From Isoetes taiwanensis (lineage: Eukaryota; Streptophyta; Lycopodiopsida; Isoetales; Isoetaceae): DNA of 64,000 nucleotides. Positions within the stretch are counted from its first letter, which is position 1. Every line of letters begins with the position of its first letter. A program made the translations under genes and the position numbers. This document shows positions 43,521 through 53,424 of the stretch, one piece after another. The stretch spans positions 4,990,754 through 5,054,753 of the forward strand of contig JAJEKV010000070.1 in assembly GCA_021234155.1 (NCBI GenBank). The letters run 5' to 3'. A model generated the notes under the pieces. It searched no databases and was not told the origin of the DNA. It saw nothing but the letters and a program-made list of their open reading frames with translations.

Positions 43521-46500
43521 CAGTCATGAATCCTATGTAAAATGTACCTATGTTTATCAGAATCCTTGAAGTGTTCCCTGCAGAATTGAACAACATCATG
43601 AGCATCCCGTAAAGGCTTGGAATTCCTCTTTAACATTTCGTGTGTGAGTGCTCTCTTGAGAACGACCCCTGCCCCATCATGCTCACCTGCCATTCAAACA
43701 ATTGTGTCTATTATCTTACAAAATGTAGGCCAATCAAAACTGATCTGAATTTACCTTTTCCATGATATGAAGCAAAGTAGTTCCAGTTTATTGGAATGCC
43801 AGAGCTCTAATAGAATCTCCCAAGAAAGTAGAATGTTCTTGCACCCTTGAACTGGTGTGAGCAGCCATCAGACCACATTACATGGTTGTTGTATCTGACT
43901 AACTTGCTGGCCAAGTAATCAGCATGCTTGTTTAGACAGTGTTGGACGAATAAGGTGTCATGATCTCTATCATCCGAAATGTAAAAATGTGTCTCCTTGA
44001 TGATATGCCTGTCACCACTGCTGAAAGAGTTCTCTTCAACCTCTCTTGCTGTTGCATGCATGTAACTGATGTGCACAAGTATTGTGCACTGATCATTTCT
44101 CCAACGCAAGCTTTGGATTTCCTGCTGTATTTTGAAGGTATAGTTTTCAGCAAAATCTATGACTGATACCACAGTGTTTTCTGGGAAAGTGCCTAGACAT
44201 TCTCTGAATTGCTTTGCTTGCCACTTGCCGCATAGTTATGGGGAATGAATTCAGTCACAATCTTTTTGGCATAAGACAGCACATCTGCTGTTGAACTGGT
44301 CTTGTATACAAGCTTTACAATTGGCTTTGGAACCAATTTTGTCCCACCATTGCCATCAACCTCTTTTGCTGATTCAAAAACCTGAAAAGAAGAAAGTACA
44401 ACCACAAAATAAGTTTAAGACAACCACAAATGAAAAAACTTAATATGCTTCACATACCTTGTCAAAGGTTTTTCCATTCTACCAAATGCCCTGAACTCTT
44501 GCTCAATTCTTTAGGACACATAGGTAACTTAGAAGGGCCACAGGCTTTGCATTTCAGCAACATGCAGTCATGAGCATACCACTCATTTGCAACATCCTTA
44601 GCACATACAATTGACCTCCACAAATCACTTGATGATTTGTAGGTCATTGCATTTGCTTCACATTTCGGTCCAGCACCACAGACAGAACAAGTACAACTGC
44701 AGTCAACACCATGAATATTTCTATCCAGCCTAATTTTGTTTAGTGCTTGTCTGACATAGTGAAGCCTCATGTGGTACACACAACAGCAAGTTTCTCTATC
44801 CTTTACTTTTCGAACGAATGGAGGTTTTAGTGCACGGAATGCTGAGAAAGATACTTCAAATTTTGGTTATTCTCTTCGAAATCTTGCATAAAAAGTGCAC
44901 TGCATTATAAGCAACAAAAAGGGTTAGCATTGTGAAGAAATGAAATGATAAATTTCAAACAAAAAAAAAAAAAAACCTCAGTTTCCTCCAGAAAGTGAAG
45001 AGCATGCATTATCTTGTTTCCTTTACCAAGCCTAATCTTAATAACATGTTTCTTGCATGGTGAAACTCGTGTCTGAAAAGTCCAAAAGTCAGTTACTAAT
45101 TTTTGTTGTTTCCTGCTTAGTTTATCAGATCTGGTTTTCTTTTTAAACATTGACCATGGCCATCACCAATTTCTGCTGTTTTCCTTCTCTGAACTGCTGT
45201 AGTAACATATCTTCTATTCAAGTTCAGACACTTGGAAGTTCCCAAGCAATTAGTGCCAGGTACAACATCATATACCATGGATGAGGTCCTTGCTGTAAGC
45301 ACATCCATTGACCTGGCATACTTATGCTTTGCAAGAGAATTCCTCAAGTTGTTGACAATCTTAGTCATTCTCCCTAATTCTTTCAATTTCAACATTTCAA
45401 ATTATGGCAGCATCTTAGCAGCACCTTGAAGAACTTCTTTCCTCTCCTTTTTTGACAGTTTTCGACATACCTTATTAGCATGTCCATCAATCAACTTCTC
45501 TTGCTCAAAACATCTTCCAGATCTTTGTCATCTTCTAACAATTCAGCCTCCCTTGTTCTTTTTCTTGCTCTCTGCTGCCTTTTTCTTTGTGCATCGATTT
45601 TCCTATAGATTAACAAATTTTCTTGTGCTTCAGATTCTGCAAATAACAACAGTTATGAAAATACAGCACAGTGCACATAACTTGAGCACAAAAAAGGAAG
45701 TCAGTACAGCACCAATAACCTGCTTCAATTTTGTCATACATGTGCTGGTCTTGGATGTCCTCTGCATAATCTTGGATGTCTTCATGGACAAAGAAATCCT
45801 CTTCTTTCTCTCTTCCAGATTCTGCAATTAATAAAACTTCTGAAAATTAAGCAATAAATTTTATTGCAAATGAAAGCAATGACCTGCTTCAACTTGGTCC
45901 TCCATGCTGTTCTTGAATGTCTTCTGTAGATTCAACACCTGTAGCATCATATGTTGAAAACTGTGTATCTTTCTCAGCTTCTGCAAATTAAGAACAAATC
46001 AATAACAGAACCAAATTCAATGACCCAAGAACTGCTGATTACTGAACTACTGATTACCATGAATGTATTCATAGCCAAAAGATTGTTCTGGAACATCAGG
46101 AACGTTTGCAAAAGGCTCAGTATAAGGCGTATTCCCAGCAATTTTGGAGGCCAGCCGACCACACAGCTGCTTAAATTGCTGGGATTGCTCTACAAGATTA
46201 TGTAAACTGGACAGTAAATTCTTAGAATCAAATCTTGTTCCATTCTTAGAAATGGCCAAAAGGAATGCGCCTTCCCAATTCGCTTGATTGGAAAACATCT
46301 GCAAAGAAAAGCAGCAGCTGCATTCTGCCAAACAAACGGAGCTTTGGAAAATTTGCCCGCCAATTGCAAATTCCAAGCAGCACCCGAATTGCTACATACC
46401 AGGGATCGCTGACTTGGACAAACAATCGGCCGATCCTCCAAAATTGATCCGAGATCAACCGTTCCGGAGGTTGGGAAAAAATGGCGGGGAGGGAAAAAAA

Positions 46501-46601
46501 CAATGACGGGTGCCAGGACGTCACGATGAAGGTCTGCCAGCACCCGTTAAGCACCCGATGTCCCGGACTGCTTTTTTGTACACCACCAATAAAAAAGACC
46601 C

Positions 46602-47490
46602 ACATGTAAATCAGAATATTTCCTTGTGATTAATACGTGGAGATTCACATGCCTGTAAGCATAACATTGTTGGAACCTTAAAATCCCATTTGATCTATGC
46701 CAAGAAATAAATTTCCTGAATAATAGAGAGACAAAAGCGCATGTCATTGACTTACTTAATAATGGTATAATTGTGCTTCAGTACAGTATCTCAAGTTTCA
46801 AAATTGACATACACGGCTACCTGCACAGTTTTGTCACCAGACCGAAAATAATGAGATAGCATTCATGTGCACCTTTGTCTATAGCAAATAAATAGATTAC
46901 CTAATGAGTAATGCATATTCTCTAATCTATGAAATTGTACAATTACCACATCCATACCTGCACATCAGTAACAACCATGATTTGAAGCCTCTGCTATTTA
47001 GATAAAAAGCATAAAAGCCATTGCAAGTTCATAGCATTGCATATTTTTCTAAAAATTTTGCAAACTTACCCCGGCAAAGCAAAACCGAAACAGTTCTAAA
47101 TCCGTTTTTTCCATAGTGGATTGATGCAGACCTCTTCAAATAAAAGTACATGGCTAATCAGGTTCGTATGGCATAGATCCGGCATTGTACCCTTACTAAA
47201 GCACAGATCCAGCATTCCGGCTAAAACAAGTAGACCTGGAATATTCTTGTTTTCCAGACTTTAGAACTCTGGGCAACCAGGGTAGCTGCATTTTTGATAA
47301 CTATAGCATTTTCAGAATACTGGTGCTCAAAAGCATTCGAATTTTGTATCATAATTAAACCTAGCACTATTGCTAGTGAGTGAGTTTGGTGCCTATCATT
47401 TACATGGTCCAGAGGTTAGCTGCAGTCATGAGTAGGAGCCTGAACCAACACATGGAAAAGCAAAGATGGAGGAAAACATACCTGCCACCA
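46602..47490. other. Stretch without recognisable genes
   Basis: AT-rich; no assignable ORF or repeat. Confidence 0.5.
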
Positions 47491-48331
47491 GGAAGCAAAT
47501 TCAGTATGCCAGTCTTAGGTAAAATGCTTCCTAGAGAGTTTATAAATTCAAAAACCTTCTGTCCTTTCTAATAGCTACTCCCAAATGCAGTGTGAGATAT
47601 TACATCTGCAGTTAAGCAGTTAAGCTGTTCTAACTCGAAACCATGCTCTTCAATAGCAAATTCCCATTTTTGCACCATCTGTAAGGTGCAGGTAACCATG
47701 GCACCCACCATTTCCTACGCTTACAAGCAAGGATATAATATATGTTATCTTTACAAACCTAAGCAGAATAATAAAATAACTGGTACCTTGAGCTTCTCTG
47801 CATGAAATGCAGGAGACGTCTCCTCTGCACCCAATCTTCTCCTTTTGCTGATATTAGACCATTTCCAGCAAGATCCTCTATAAATTTACGCATCATAGGG
47901 CTCTTGCCAAAATGGTCGAATTTCCTAGAGAGGACATCTCTTATCATATCCGGGTCATCTATAACCAACCTTGGTTGATCCCCAAGCCATGTCAAATATA
48001 ATTTCCCATACTGTTGGGAGTAGAATTTATGATCAGGTAGGACATGATCAACAATATCATGTGTTATTTCACTGAAATCATTCCCACGAGCTTTTGCACT
48101 CAGATCTAAAATGTGCAGCATATTGCCAAAGATGGGAAGAGATGGGGGCCCTCTGATGCCCTGTTGCAAGAAGAAAGCTCTGATACTTCGAGGCCTGAGA
48201 AAGTAATGCTTGAAGTGGCTCCATAGCTTCCAGGCAAAAAAAATTGTTACAAGCCCACATAGAATCCATCCGAGTCTTTGATCCAAGAAACAAAAAGGCA
48301 AGCTTTTCTTATCCAAGAAACAAAAAGGCAA
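47490..48331 (-). pseudogene. Cytochrome P450 pseudogene (CYP72 clan), two 5' exons
   Basis: Exon 1 (48331 to about 47790) has an N-terminal membrane helix (WILCGLVTIFFAWKLW), the Pro-rich hinge GIRGPPSLPIFGNM, YGKLYLTWLGDQPRLVIDDP and LISAKGEDWVQRRRLL, typical of the start of a CYP72-clan enzyme (haem monooxygenase, ER-anchored). Just before the exon end the reading frame breaks where LLHPAFHAEKLK is expected; the DNA looks like a 7-bp loss between two CCTGCAT copies. Exon 2 (about 47690-47495) reads EFAIEEHGFELEQLN and LTADVISHTAFGSSY, then a TAG, then KVFEFINSLGSILP and a donor GTATGT. The I-helix, ExxR and haem-binding exons are missing. Confidence 0.85.
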
Positions 48332-48344
48332 GCTTTTCTTATCT
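48285..48344. repeat. 30-bp tandem duplication at the P450 start
   Basis: The unit CCAAGAAACAAAAAGGCAAG plus ten more bases occurs twice; in the P450 frame it doubles a peptide like FLDKKSLPFC. Confidence 0.9.
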
Positions 48345-48903
48345 CGTTAGGGAAGCATCTGCAGCCATTTTCCCCATATCTGAGACCGTTGACAGAGAGT
48401 CTGGCCATTTTTGTTTGAAACAAGTGTTTGTATGCCCTAAATCTATATCGATCTCAACAATGCAAAATTTAAAAAAGAAAGCCAAAACATCATTGAGAAG
48501 CCAAGTTTGCCAAAGAACCTGCAAAATCTGCTGGATCTGCACCCAAGAGGCCTCGCCATGCCGAATCTTTTCAAAAAGATCAGCACCCATGAGCCATACT
48601 GTGAAGACAACTCGAGGTATATTAGTAAACTTTCAACTTTCCCCTTTGCAGTACTCAGGCATGAGCTTCTTGAAAGAAACAAAAGAGGGGAAAAAAACTT
48701 ACGTAGAAAAATATGCCAAAAAGTTCATGAAACCCGCATCCTTGCCGAACTTCTTTTGCCGTAGAAACCCGCATCTTTGCCCAACTTCTTTTGCCGTAGA
48801 GAATCTTAGGTGTTTTCATAGAGATGAAAAAAGACCAAAGGCAAGGCCCTTCTAATAACTGCCCACAACGTGACCTAATCTAACGGTTTAGAACATTTAA
48901 AAA

Positions 48904-48954
48904 TGGAGGGACAGGATCGCGCACAAACTATCCCAAAACTCCTTTAGTATTAGA
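48904..48954 (-). mobile_element. Helitron-like 5' terminus, second family (candidate)
   Basis: On the minus strand it reads TCTAATACTAAAGGAG, then GGGATAGTTTGTGC, closely related to the terminus at 26901. The element would extend to the left and would include the P450 pseudogene. The 3' end was not found, and the base before TC is not A. Confidence 0.35.
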
Positions 48955-49525
48955 AGAAATTTATCGCGACGGCCAAGGCCGCCGCGAACATTTCTCTTTA
49001 CCGACTTGGTGTCATTTCAAGATGAGATTTTTAGACTAGATAACTCGTTGATTAGTCAATAGTTAATAGGCAAGGACAATTAAACTCCTTAAATCGAAGA
49101 ACTATCCAGTTCAAGAACTTGATGGGCAACCTCAGCCTTCTACTGGAACAAACAAATATGAAAGAAGATACGACTATGTGCTACCTAGTATTGTTCTTCT
49201 CAAGTCAAATCTTAGAGCAGAAGAAAGAAAGTAAAGACTGTCATCAAATGTTGTGAATGCTAAGACGACCACAAGTCCAACACCTTCTAGGGCAATTCTT
49301 GATATTTTAAGAGTTCCTACAGAGCGTGGGGCTAAAATGTTGAAACTCGTGGTTAGCCAGGTTCTGTTGGAAACGGCTTTATCCAATGGGTTCTTTAACA
49401 CTAACCAATCTTGTTTGAATAATAGAAGGCTCTATTGTTAAGAGGGTGAACACCCATTAGGTTTCACAATGACAGAAGTATATAGAATCACTCTATTATT
49501 AAGAGGATGAACACCCATTAGGTTT
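48955..49525. other. Stretch without recognisable genes
   Basis: It contains a small GC-rich palindrome (CGCGACGGCC-AA-GGCCGCCGCG at 48966-48987) and a roughly 60-bp imperfect tandem repeat near 49440-49540 (GAACACCCATTAGGTTTC twice). Confidence 0.6.
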
Positions 49526-49529
49526 CCCA

Positions 49530-50332
49530 ATGACAGAGGGATATAGAATCGAAATATGGAGGCACAGAGGTTACAGTTGGAATTCTGGATATGGAGGAAC
49601 TGTGGCAATACTGCTAATCATCGTCTGCCATAAAATTGTAGAGTTGCAACAATTTGTGAGGCTAGAATCTGATGGAAATATGGTGGCTTATCAATATGTT
49701 CAGAAAGAGTGGTCTAAAACATACCAGCTTTTACAGACTTCTGCAAATATGTGTAAGGCACCCAAAGCCTGTGGTGCCTATGGTCTGTGCAGCATGTCTG
49801 ATGGATGTTAAATGCCTTCAGCAAACAGAGGGCTCTGTTCACAGTGCAGAGACTTATGTACAAAGTAGTTCTAAGTGCATGGCTCCAGTTTCAGAACCCC
49901 TGATTTGCACTGGGAATGAGGCTGCTTTCAATCACTTTGTTAACCTGACAGATACCACATATTTTTCTACTTCTTTTTTCCACTCCAGACATTGTTTCTG
50001 ATCTGAATCATTGTCTCAGTGCATGCCTGTCAAACTGTTCTTGTGTTGCACTTTTGTATGATAGAAGTTCCAGTTTTTGCTTCTTGTTAGATGCTGTTTT
50101 GGGCAGCTTTACTGTTGAGAGCACTCAACCTCAGGTCCCTGGTTTTTTGAAACTCAAAAATTCTCATCTGGCTTCTTCCTTGCTTGCGTCCATCACTGGT
50201 GCGTCAAAATCAAACGGATCATCTCGAGCGGCCATTACAGCTCTCGCTGTTACCTGTGCCTTCTTGCTTGCAGCTCTTATGGTCACCTGCTGGTTGATGA
50301 GGGAAAAATTGCCCCTTGCTTACCGCTGCTAA
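49530..50332 (+). pseudogene. S-domain (G-type lectin) receptor kinase pseudogene, ectodomain only
   Basis: Three frames in sequence give parts of an S-domain receptor-like kinase ectodomain: VRLESDGNMVAYQYV and KACGAYGLCSMSDGC (S-locus glycoprotein/EGF-like part, 49660-49810), SEPLICTGNEAAF and TTYFSTSFF (49880-49980), CVALLYDRSSSFCFLLDAV (PAN/apple-like part, 50040-50100) and a single transmembrane helix (ITALAVTCAFLLAALMVTCW, 50235-50295). The family perceives ligands at the plasma membrane. The N-terminal bulb lectin domain is missing, and no kinase follows: it stops at 50332. Two frameshifts separate the pieces. Confidence 0.8.
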
Positions 50333-50681
50333 ATGGTAGCAGATCCTAGAGGAGAAAAGGTACAGAATATGATTACCATATAGATGTGAGGGTACTTATG
50401 GCATCCTGGCTTGCAAATCCTTGTAACTGTTATTTTTCATTCAATTCTGTCCAAGAGCTAAAGCAAGGACATATTGACTTCCATGTAACCAATGTCATGC
50501 TGCGTGTGTGACTGCACAAAAATGCTCAAGAAAGATGGATTTTTTTAAGACGGCTAGTAAAGTTACACATAGTAATTTGTACGGCTTTTACTTAGCAGAG
50601 TTAGAGCCTACCGTGAAAGTCTCCTAATATTCCCATAAATAGCAAGGATGTTTCATTCCTTCAACCGGAAATTTATGGAAG

Positions 50682-51330
50682 GGGAAACTTTCGAGAGCAG
50701 GAAGTTTCAGGAAGAAACTTGCTGGCGGCGGAAGCGGCGAGCGGCGTCAGCCGCGAGCGGCGCCGCCGCCAGCAAGTTTCTTCCTGAAACTTCCCTGCTC
50801 GAGAAAGTTTCCCGCCGTAACCTTCGTCCACCTGAAGATTACCTGATCCAGCAATTTCTTGGCCTTTTTAGAATTTTTCTTGCAGCTATAGCAGCGGATT
50901 CCATCATATTCGTCTTCAAGCTCGAGTTTGAGCCATCTTATGCTCAATTTGGTGAGAACTTGCTGGAATGGGCATCCTCCCGGCAGAACAGATAGAAGCA
51001 ACAGGTAGGAGCAAATATCTTATTTCTGAAACATGATTTTGAAACAAGTTTTCAAGAATCAGAGAAAATTAAGAACCTATGCATAGCCTTTGATGCCCAT
51101 TCCGGCGAAGGCAACAACAGTGTTAGATCCCCCTGACGGCGAAGCAGCAGCAGCTTAAGAAAAAAGTCTGTAATGTAAGAAAAAACTCTGTTGTTGGTTG
51201 TGGAAAGAAAAACATTTTGTAACAGATTACTGGTGGCGCCGCCAGAGCCCCGCCAAGAAATTACACTCAAAGGTTACCTAAAAAACAAAAGAGCTGAAAC
51301 CTTAGGTAATCTTCAGGTGGCGAAGGTTAC
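50682..51330. mobile_element. GC-rich foldback element with two nested inverted repeats
   Basis: Inner pair: 50682-50731 and 50764-50812, about 50-bp arms (GGAAGAAACTTGCTGGCGGC and inverse) around a loop rich in GCGGC. Outer pair: GTAACCTTCGTCCACCTGAA at 50817 and its inverse near 51305-51331. The inner hairpin is strongly GC-rich against AT-rich flanks. The open frames over it are artefacts of the palindrome. Target duplication was not identified. Confidence 0.75.
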
Positions 51331-52390
51331 GTCAGTGTTTATAGAAGAATACCCAGAAACCTAACAAAAAATTTCCTCTCGTGCACTAGTTCAACTGGAA
51401 ATTTTCTCATTGTCCAATTAGAACAACCATCTTTACCATGCCCAAGACTCGTTCTAAGCAATGGATTGAGATGCAAAATAAGTACCAAATATCCTAAGAA
51501 TGTGGGATTTTGTTTTGCTAAATAAAGCCGGAGCATTCCGAGCTCAAAACTCAAGCTAAAAGAAATTGGGTCCTTAGGTTTTGCGAGTAGGTTGCATAGC
51601 TAGCTTGTTAGAATTGAGATCGAGATCTGAAACCAGACAATAGATCAGGGCTCAATCTCCAACACCTATGCTCCTGCCTTGCTTGGGTTGGTTGGGCCAA
51701 AATTAAAGGAGAGACCCCATTCTGTGCATCGTAACAGAGGCAGGGAACCCGGACTGGAAACCCTTTATGCTGAGGGCTGAGGGCTGAGGGTCATGGCAAG
51801 GCCCTAATCGATAAAGTATCAATGAAGAAAGCATACAGTTATGAATCTCGCTTCTTGTCTGCTGTTGAAGCAACTTGCTGAATGCGGCGAGCTATGGCAA
51901 GTATGATGGATGGCGCCAGAAGATGCAGAAGAAGTTGGATATGGCGAACCATTGGCAGCCGATTGTAGACGCATAATCAACTGCAGACTGGGCGATTGCA
52001 GTGCCACAAGAATCAATAGCACCCTTTGGCGATGCCCAGTCCTGCCACAACAGGACTCATGCAACAGTCGGAGCTGCCTTAGATCGGCCTTACAAGTTGT
52101 GACTTGCAAAACATAGAACCGTGCGCCCCAGTTGGATTACTGAACTCCGATTTTTTATAAGTGTCAAATTCTACTGCCGACAAGGTATTCTATCCTTTTT
52201 TAGATTGATCAACATCAAGCAGACTTAAGCCCCATCCGCGGATGATCTGAAATGTAAAGAAAGTAGCAAAAGAGGAGTTCTGCTTTGGGTCTTATGCTGC
52301 AGGTTTTTCCCTTTCATAATTTTTCTCAGAATCAAGATTTTTCTCATATTTCTTCATTCGGCAACATCTTATTTCTATGGCACGTAAGGC
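51331..52390. other. Stretch without recognisable genes
   Basis: It holds a three-fold GGGCTGA repeat near 51772-51790. The open frames around 51819-52116 show no known domain. Confidence 0.5.
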
Positions 52391-52394
52391 ATTT

Positions 52395-52930
52395 GTTTGT
52401 TACATTACATTGGCGGGAACTTTTCCCGCTTTAGGTTAGAACAATATTGAAAGAACAGGTAAAATGATTCAATCCATCTCTGGTTGGGTCTCTTCATGCA
52501 AACCTCTGCTTGGTTCTGTTCATGGAATTTCAAAAGTTTAACTCACCAGTGTCATGCCAAGCACGTTTATCATGAAAGATAGAATCGGACTGTCTTTTGT
52601 GAACTCCAGAGGTGTATTCCTTTTCAGATTGTTAGCTTAAGTTAAAAATGCAGTATCGATTGAGCACTTGAAGTCATGGACACATACGGAAAAGAATTGC
52701 AGCTTTGAGGCTCTAAGTACTAAGGAAGAGAATCAGGAAAAGGCAAGTCTTAGAGGACAGATGCAAGATTTTCATGTTTTGGAAAGAGGTTTTCTTTAGC
52801 TTTTGTATCATAGAGTCCTCCTGGTGCCAGCTTGTGTGTGCATCCTACTCTAAGTACAATGTCGAAATGCATGTTGCTTCAGAAAAACAGCTAATATCAA
52901 TGACATTTTCGGCTGTCATTGAAACTGCTA
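52395..52930. repeat. Dispersed repeat, inverted copy of the 18971-19690 family
   Basis: Same block order as the 19330-19690 repeat, in the other orientation, followed by blocks related to the 175-bp tandem unit (GAGTCCTCCTGGTGCCA; ATGCATGTTGCTTC). Confidence 0.75.
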
Positions 52931-53424
52931 AACACATGCTATCACATGGTTGAATGAGTTAACTACGTGAGAACTAAATGAAGAATTCATCCATCAATCA
53001 TCAAGAAACAAGTCAAATGGAAAGGAATTTTTATAGCGTTCTGCTAGACAAGCACTCTCTTTGTAGTATTGCTTTCCTTGTCTTTTACATGGTTGCTCAC
53101 AAGCAGTTGTCATTTGCAAGTGGGGAGCAAAAGGAACCATTTGTATGCGTTAAGCATGGAAGAATGGGTGAACTCCACATCAAATTACTACATTGTCAAC
53201 CTTTTCCATTATTTCATGTAGGGAATTGCAAGGGACTGGCATGCAAGCGGCAAAGCCGAGCGTTTTATTTCCCTGGCAGTGATTACATAGTTTGGCACTG
53301 AGCGAGGAGTGCATTCAAGAATACGCACATTTGGAACAGAAACTAGATTGTTTGGTGTATTATATTCCCTTATTGATAACATCATCCTTGATCACTGTGC
53401 TACTTTTCTTATGTTTGTAGGGTA
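52931..53424. other. Stretch without a recognised gene
   Basis: One open frame (52978-53301, 107 codons) has no recognisable domain and is probably chance. Confidence 0.45.

Larger units (their letters stand above)
35416..46376 (-). pseudogene. DDE-nuclease-like protein, second gene of the TIR element, split by CACTA-2
   Basis: Multi-exon gene read from 46376 down. Order: N-terminal segment (NWEGAFLLAISKNGTRF, 46290-46240); short acidic exons (about 45985-45715); a basic stretch (RKRQQRARKRTREAE, about 45560); VSFSAFRALKPP and RETCCCVYHMRLH (44850-44770); a cysteine-rich part (CSCTCSVCGAGPKCEA, 44700-44650); and the presumed catalytic core VIDFAENYTF (44165), VMWSDGCSHQFKG (43870), YFASYHGKGK (43760) and EHDGAGVVLKRAL (43690). 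The Asp/Glu residues in these blocks are spaced like a DDE triad. Next come HMNYSCFCHNCWVG and a C-terminal domain, whose exon is cut at codon GAA by CACTA-2 and resumes at 35643 (VVVTGKFYKLVGDSRYEL). In-frame stops (for example after GRFY at 43810) and frameshifts show decay. I recall similar proteins from cnidarian genomes; the formal superfamily is unknown to me. Confidence 0.65.
31728..46601. mobile_element. Two-gene TIR transposon, disrupted (7.6 kb without its nested CACTA)
   Basis: The two ends are inverted copies: the left end starts GGGT and has TTTTTATTGGTGGTGTAC then AAAAAA; the right end, read inward, starts GGGT with the same core (TTGTACACCACCAATAAAAA on the plus strand). The ends enclose two convergent, intron-containing genes: a coiled-coil/Cys-His protein on plus (32073-34118) and a DDE-nuclease-like protein on minus (46376-35416). 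They are separated by minisatellite DNA. A related end occurs at 13316. Both genes carry nonsense codons, so this copy is dead. The target duplication is uncertain: ACGT on the left against ACAT on the right, or TA if the TIR is taken shorter. The gene pair does not match hAT, MULE, CACTA, PIF/Harbinger or Tc1/mariner. Confidence 0.7.

Noticed and set aside
31728-46601. Assignment of the two-gene element to PIF/Harbinger because of GGG-starting ends
   Set aside because: No TWA target duplication, and neither gene shows the Harbinger DDE_4 or Myb-like proteins; the transposase blocks differ.
46190-46605. Two overlapping frames of 117-119 codons near the right TIR
   Set aside because: They overlap the first exon of the DDE-like gene in other frames and show no conserved blocks.
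50648-50995. 115-codon frame with an Ala/Arg-rich centre
   Set aside because: It spans the GC-rich palindrome; the mirrored frame on the other strand is equally open.
52978-53301. 107-codon frame on plus
   Set aside because: No domain, no codon bias that I can see, and no splice or promoter context.
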